Notes under the pieces: generated by a model
The model's database searches: none
What the model was told of the DNA's origin: nothing
Seen by the model: only the letters and a program-made list of their open reading frames with translations
Position numbers and translations under genes: made by a program
Assembly: GCA_947383065.1 (NCBI GenBank)
Contig: CANDCB010000023.1
Location: 1 to 8,975, forward strand
Length of the DNA stretch: 8,975 bases
Origin: an uncultured Bacillota bacterium
GTDB taxonomy: Bacteria > Bacillota_I > Bacilli_A > RF39 > UBA660
Reading direction: 5' to 3'
Shown: positions 5,682 to 8,975 of the stretch, piece by piece
Layout of the letters: each line of letters begins with the position of its first letter
Position numbering within the stretch: the stretch's first letter is position 1

Positions 5682-8600
5682 TTATTTCATTCTTTTTAAA
5701 GCAATTGCTAAGATAATAATTAGAAGTAAGATACTAGCACAAACAATAATCCATGTTATGTCAGTTCTTTTTTCTTCTTTAGTATCTTCAACTGGCTCTT
5801 TTTGTGTATCATCAACTTTATCATTTTCTTTATAAGAAATAACATAATTTCCTAAAGACTTAGTCTTAATAGCAATTTTATTATTACCAACTTTTTCATA
5901 TACTAAAGATTCAACTTTATCATTATCTTTTACTTCATATATACCACTAAATTCTTTTGTTGAATCTAATTCAATGATTAATTTCATAAAATCATTAGTA
6001 GTAATTTTTTCTTTAACAGATTTATCATCTTCTAAATAAACTTCAAAATATTCACTATTTTTTCCAAATTTATTTTTTAGTGATGAAGTAAATGTTAAAT
6101 TATTACTTTTTAATGAAACTTTATCTTTTAAACTACTTGTAGGAATTTCAAGTGTTACTTTACCACCTACTAAAGTTGTATATTTAATATCATTTCCATT
6201 ATTATTTGAACTAGATGAGTTACCACCATTATTACTACTATTTTGATTACCATTATTACTATTATTACCATTACTTGGTTTATTAGTATTATTAGGTTTA
6301 TTATATGTATTACCACCATTTGGTTTATTACTATCAGTTGGTTTATTAGAATCTGTAGGTTTATTTGTATCATCTGGCTTAGTAGTATCATCAGGTTTAT
6401 TATTATCTTCTTTCTTAGTAATCCAATCAACTTTTGCAGTTATTGAACCAGTATTACCAGCATTATCTACAAATTCAAATGTAAATGAACCATTTTTAGT
6501 AAATGTATAAGATTTAGAACCATTATTATTTGTAACTTTAACCATTTCTTTATCAAAAGCTATAGTAACAACAACATCCTTATCAGTTTGTTTAGTAGTA
6601 CTATAAGTTAAAGTTGCATTTGGTTTAACTCTATCAATATAATCTACTGTTGCTTTAATTTCATTTCTATTACCAGCTAAATCTTCAATTAAGAACGTAT
6701 ATGAACCATTTTTTTCAAATTCATGAACAAGTGGTTTAGTACGAGCTATTTGGTGTAATCTTCTAATTTCATCTTTATTAGATGGATTAATAGTATTACC
6801 ATCTTCATCTAAAAATTCTTCTTTAGTAACATTATCATCTTTATCTACTTCTACAGAATATATTATATCTTTATAATAATATTCAATTTTTGTTGTAACC
6901 CCATTTTTATCTAAGTAAAGTATTTTAGTTGTTTCACCTTTATCATTTAAATAACTAATGAATACTACTTTATTATTAGCAGTTTCAATATAATTTACTT
7001 TTTTAAAATTACTATCTAAGATATAGATATCTTCGCTTATATTAGTTAAAGTAGCCGAAACATTTTTATTAGTTGAACCACTTGGAGAATATTTTATATC
7101 TGCTGTTGGAGCTTTATGATCAATCCAAGTAACTTTTGCAACAGCTGTTCCTTTTACACCTTTTTTATCCTTAAATTCAAATGTAAATGTACCATTTTCA
7201 GTAAATACATATGAATCACTACCATCATTATTTGTAATTTCTATTTCTGTACTAGGATTTATTAATCTAGCAATTACACTCTTAGTTGTAGGAGATGTAA
7301 TACTATATGCAATATTAGCTGTAGGAGGGATATTATCTAATTTAGAAATATCCTCAAAAAGGTTAACCATTGCTAAAGAAGCAAACATATTATAAGTATC
7401 CATTTCTAATTTTACATATTGTCCATAAACACTTTCTTTGAAATTAATTGTTCTTAATTCACTATCTAATGGACAATCTTCAATTTTGCCTGCTTCTGTC
7501 CAATTTTCAGCGTCATTACTTACATATACACGCATATTTTTAATATAATCTGGATCATTTACTTTATATTTAGTTTGAATAAATTCTAATGCAGATATAT
7601 ATTTTGGTGAACTTAATTTTATAGTTATAAATGGTTTTGTATCACTTTGTAACACATTTTGTTTAAAATCAGTATGCCACATTGTATTTAAATTACCATC
7701 AATTGCATTAGGTGCATAAAAAGGTCTTTTACCATCTAAAGATTGAGTTGAATACTCATGTATTGATAAATTAGATACATAAACATATTTCCTTGTATCA
7801 GGTTGATTATCTTCAGTAAATTTAAATGTTACTTCATCACTAGCTAATTGGGTACCATGAGCTCCTATTCTAACATGTAATGTTTTATTTCCAGTATTAT
7901 TAGGAGATGTTACTGCATATGAAGTCCAATCATCATTTTTACTTTGTCTCCACTCATATGTTAAATCTACCCCTATAACTCTATTTTCTAAATCATTTCC
8001 ATATAATGCTTTATCAGGAATAACTGCTTTAGTAATATCTATTTTAAAAGTATTAGTATCATTATATTCAGGATTTACACCTAAAATATGAACATAAATA
8101 TCATTTTCAGCAGTTATTTGCTCTAATTCATCTCTAGATAAAGTATATTTATGTTCATCAGTTGCATTAAAATATACTTTTTTCCATGTTTTTTTACCAT
8201 CTATACTAAAATCCCAATTTATATCCATATTATCTAAATGGCTTCCAAATACAATTTTACCAGCATTATCTCCATCAAATGAGAAAGTTGCTAAAGCGGC
8301 ATTTGTTTGACCTAGTAAGAAATTAGCTATATCTCTAGTATAAGAAGGATTAAATACTTTATCAGTTGCTGTATTAGGTAGATTTTTTCCTTCTGTTAAT
8401 TTATTAACTAATAACATATTATAGTTAAATACATATTCAGCAGATGTAAAATCACTTTTTAATTGCTCTAATAAGTTTTTCATAGCTAATGGGAAAGGCA
8501 TTAAAGAATCCGCTAATTCTTCAGCTAATTCATAAATTTCTTTTTCTGTTTTTTCATCATCATTTTTGTATAGCTTAATTAATTCCCACCACGCATCAAT

Positions 8601-8975
8601 ATTATATGGAAGTGCTTTTAAAGCTTCTCTTAGATATTCTTCTTTTTTATTTTTATTATCTCCATAAATATCAGCTACCATTATATATTTTTCAGATAGT
8701 TCATATTTGTCGAAATGATTGATTGCTTCTTGTCCTAGCAGTATATAGGAAGCAGCCCATCCACTAACATAGGAATCATTACCCCAGCCTAAAGGCATTC
8801 TAACTGTTAATCTCTCTGTTTTACCAGATTGTTCCCAACCATTAATCCAGTTATTTAATGTCCATGCTGCTTCTCCTTTATCATTTCTAGAATAATAAGC
8901 AAACGCTGCATGTCCTGGCTGAGAAACAACAGTTGAAGGAACTCCATGTACAGCACGATTATTAGAACCTAATTT
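5682..8975 (-). CDS. Large multidomain surface protein: possible transglutaminase-like region, F5/8 type C domain, Ig-like repeats, C-terminal membrane anchor (N-terminus outside the window)
   Basis: The frame is open to the window edge, so 1097 residues are visible and the true start is further upstream. The Met at 8798 is internal and has no ribosome binding site. Numbered from that Met, the order is as follows. Before it lies a segment with HGVPSTVVSQPGHAAFAYY and LNNWINGW, which resembles the His part of a transglutaminase-like fold; the Cys part would be off the window. Residues 1-165 are mostly helical. Residues 170-330 are beta-rich. Residues 336-484 form an F5/8 type C (discoidin) domain (ISALEFIQTKY, MRVYVSNDAENW, GQYVKLEM). 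Three Ig-like repeats follow (489-560, 561-722, 723-794), each built around a FTxNGxFTFEF-D-aG motif. Residues 797-869 are an Asn/Lys/Pro/Ser linker. A beta-rich domain follows at about 871-990, then an acidic/basic stretch, and membrane helix 1014-1034 with a short KRMK tail. No LPxTG is seen, so anchoring is by the helix. Inferred role: binding glycans or proteins at the cell surface. Confidence 0.8.
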   Translation of the reverse strand, partial: KLGSNNRAVHGVPSTVVSQPGHAAFAYYSRNDKGEAAWTLNNWINGWEQSGKTERLTVRMPLGWGNDSYVSGWAASYILLGQEAINHFDKYELSEKYIMVADIYGDNKNKKEEYLREALKALPYNIDAWWELIKLYKNDDEKTEKEIYELAEELADSLMPFPLAMKNLLEQLKSDFTSAEYVFNYNMLLVNKLTEGKNLPNTATDKVFNPSYTRDIANFLLGQTNAALATFSFDGDNAGKIVFGSHLDNMDINWDFSIDGKKTWKKVYFNATDEHKYTLSRDELEQITAENDIYVHILGVNPEYNDTNTFKIDITKAVIPDKALYGNDLENRVIGVDLTYEWRQSKNDDWTSYAVTSPNNTGNKTLHVRIGAHGTQLASDEVTFKFTEDNQPDTRKYVYVSNLSIHEYSTQSLDGKRPFYAPNAIDGNLNTMWHTDFKQNVLQSDTKPFITIKLSSPKYISALEFIQTKYKVNDPDYIKNMRVYVSNDAENWTEAGKIEDCPLDSELRTINFKESVYGQYVKLEMDTYNMFASLAMVNLFEDISKLDNIPPTANIAYSITSPTTKSVIARLINPSTEIEITNNDGSDSYVFTENGTFTFEFKDKKGVKGTAVAKVTWIDHKAPTADIKYSPSGSTNKNVSATLTNISEDIYILDSNFKKVNYIETANNKVVFISYLNDKGETTKILYLDKNGVTTKIEYYYKDIIYSVEVDKDDNVTKEEFLDEDGNTINPSNKDEIRRLHQIARTKPLVHEFEKNGSYTFLIEDLAGNRNEIKATVDYIDRVKPNATLTYSTTKQTDKDVVVTIAFDKEMVKVTNNNGSKSYTFTKNGSFTFEFVDNAGNTGSITAKVDWITKKEDNNKPDDTTKPDDTNKPTDSNKPTDSNKPNGGNTYNKPNNTNKPSNGNNSNNGNQNSSNNGGNSSSSNNNGNDIKYTTLVGGKVTLEIPTSSLKDKVSLKSNNLTFTSSLKNKFGKNSEYFEVYLEDDKSVKEKITTNDFMKLIIELDSTKEFSGIYEVKDNDKVESLVYEKVGNNKIAIKTKSLGNYVISYKENDKVDDTQKEPVEDTKEEKRTDITWIIVCASILLLIIILAIALKRMK
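6309..6398 (-). repeat. Tandem 18-base repeat encoding KP-rich hexapeptides
   Basis: Five consecutive six-residue units: KPDDTT, KPDDTN, KPTDSN, KPTDSN, KPNGGN. They then decay into NKP and Asn/Ser/Gly runs. The unit lies in a flexible linker between the last Ig-like repeat and the membrane-proximal domain. Repeats of this kind can change copy number between strains. The same low-complexity stretch produces spurious open frames on both strands, which are not genes. Confidence 0.75.

Noticed and set aside
6170..6446. Open frames on both strands in the Asn/Lys/Pro linker region
   Set aside because: Translations are Ile/Leu-rich runs made by low-complexity AT-rich repeats in other frames of the surface protein.
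5682..8798. Surface protein starting at the Met at 8798
   Set aside because: The frame stays open upstream to the window end with domain-like sequence (QPGHAAFAYY), and there is no ribosome binding site before 8798.
1..8975. Mycoplasma-type genetic code with TGA as Trp, suggested by the high AT content
   Set aside because: All genes are complete without reading through TGA, and Trp residues are coded by TGG.

Overview
The window is a very AT-rich stretch of bacterial DNA with Firmicutes-like traits: strong AAGGAGGTGAT-type ribosome binding sites, sigma-70-type promoters with TTGATA and TGn extended -10 elements, and hairpin terminators with U tracts. Trp is read from TGG throughout, no gene needs TGA as a sense codon, and every visible stop is TAA or TAG, so the standard code fits. 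Composition and the protein families (SipW-like peptidase, TPM protein beside a zinc-ribbon protein, Ig/discoidin surface protein) suggest a low-GC Bacilli or Clostridia lineage, possibly an uncultured gut clade. That placement is inference. No rRNA, tRNA, CRISPR or mobile element was seen.

Layout. (1) Positions 1-642, plus strand: the 3' part of a gene that looks like the zinc-dependent phospholipase C-like family, cut by the window edge. (2) Positions 742-3460, plus strand: a promoter followed by a tight three-gene operon. Two small membrane-anchored, secreted beta-rich proteins that resemble each other and TasA/camelysin-type proteins are followed by a SipW-type (Ser/His) signal peptidase. 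This peptidase has an unusual tail of about 300 residues predicted to lie in the cytoplasm. A bidirectional terminator at 3459-3496 closes the operon. (3) Positions 3496-5565, minus strand: a two-gene operon of a zinc-ribbon membrane protein and a TPM-domain (YgcG-like) membrane protein, translationally coupled. (4) Positions 5621-8975, minus strand: a very large surface protein, cut at its N-terminus by the window edge. It has a possible transglutaminase-like region, a helical region, an F5/8 (discoidin) domain, three Ig-like repeats, an Asn/Lys/Pro linker and a C-terminal membrane anchor. It ends in a long structured terminator.

Almost everything here acts at the cell envelope. The most interesting unit is the substrate-substrate-peptidase cassette at 797-3460, which parallels Bacillus tapA-sipW-tasA in content but differs in gene order and in the peptidase tail. 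Three genes share an ATG whose Shine-Dalgarno sequence contains an in-frame GTG exactly nine bases upstream. The GTG is likely a false start, and the ATG starts are used here.
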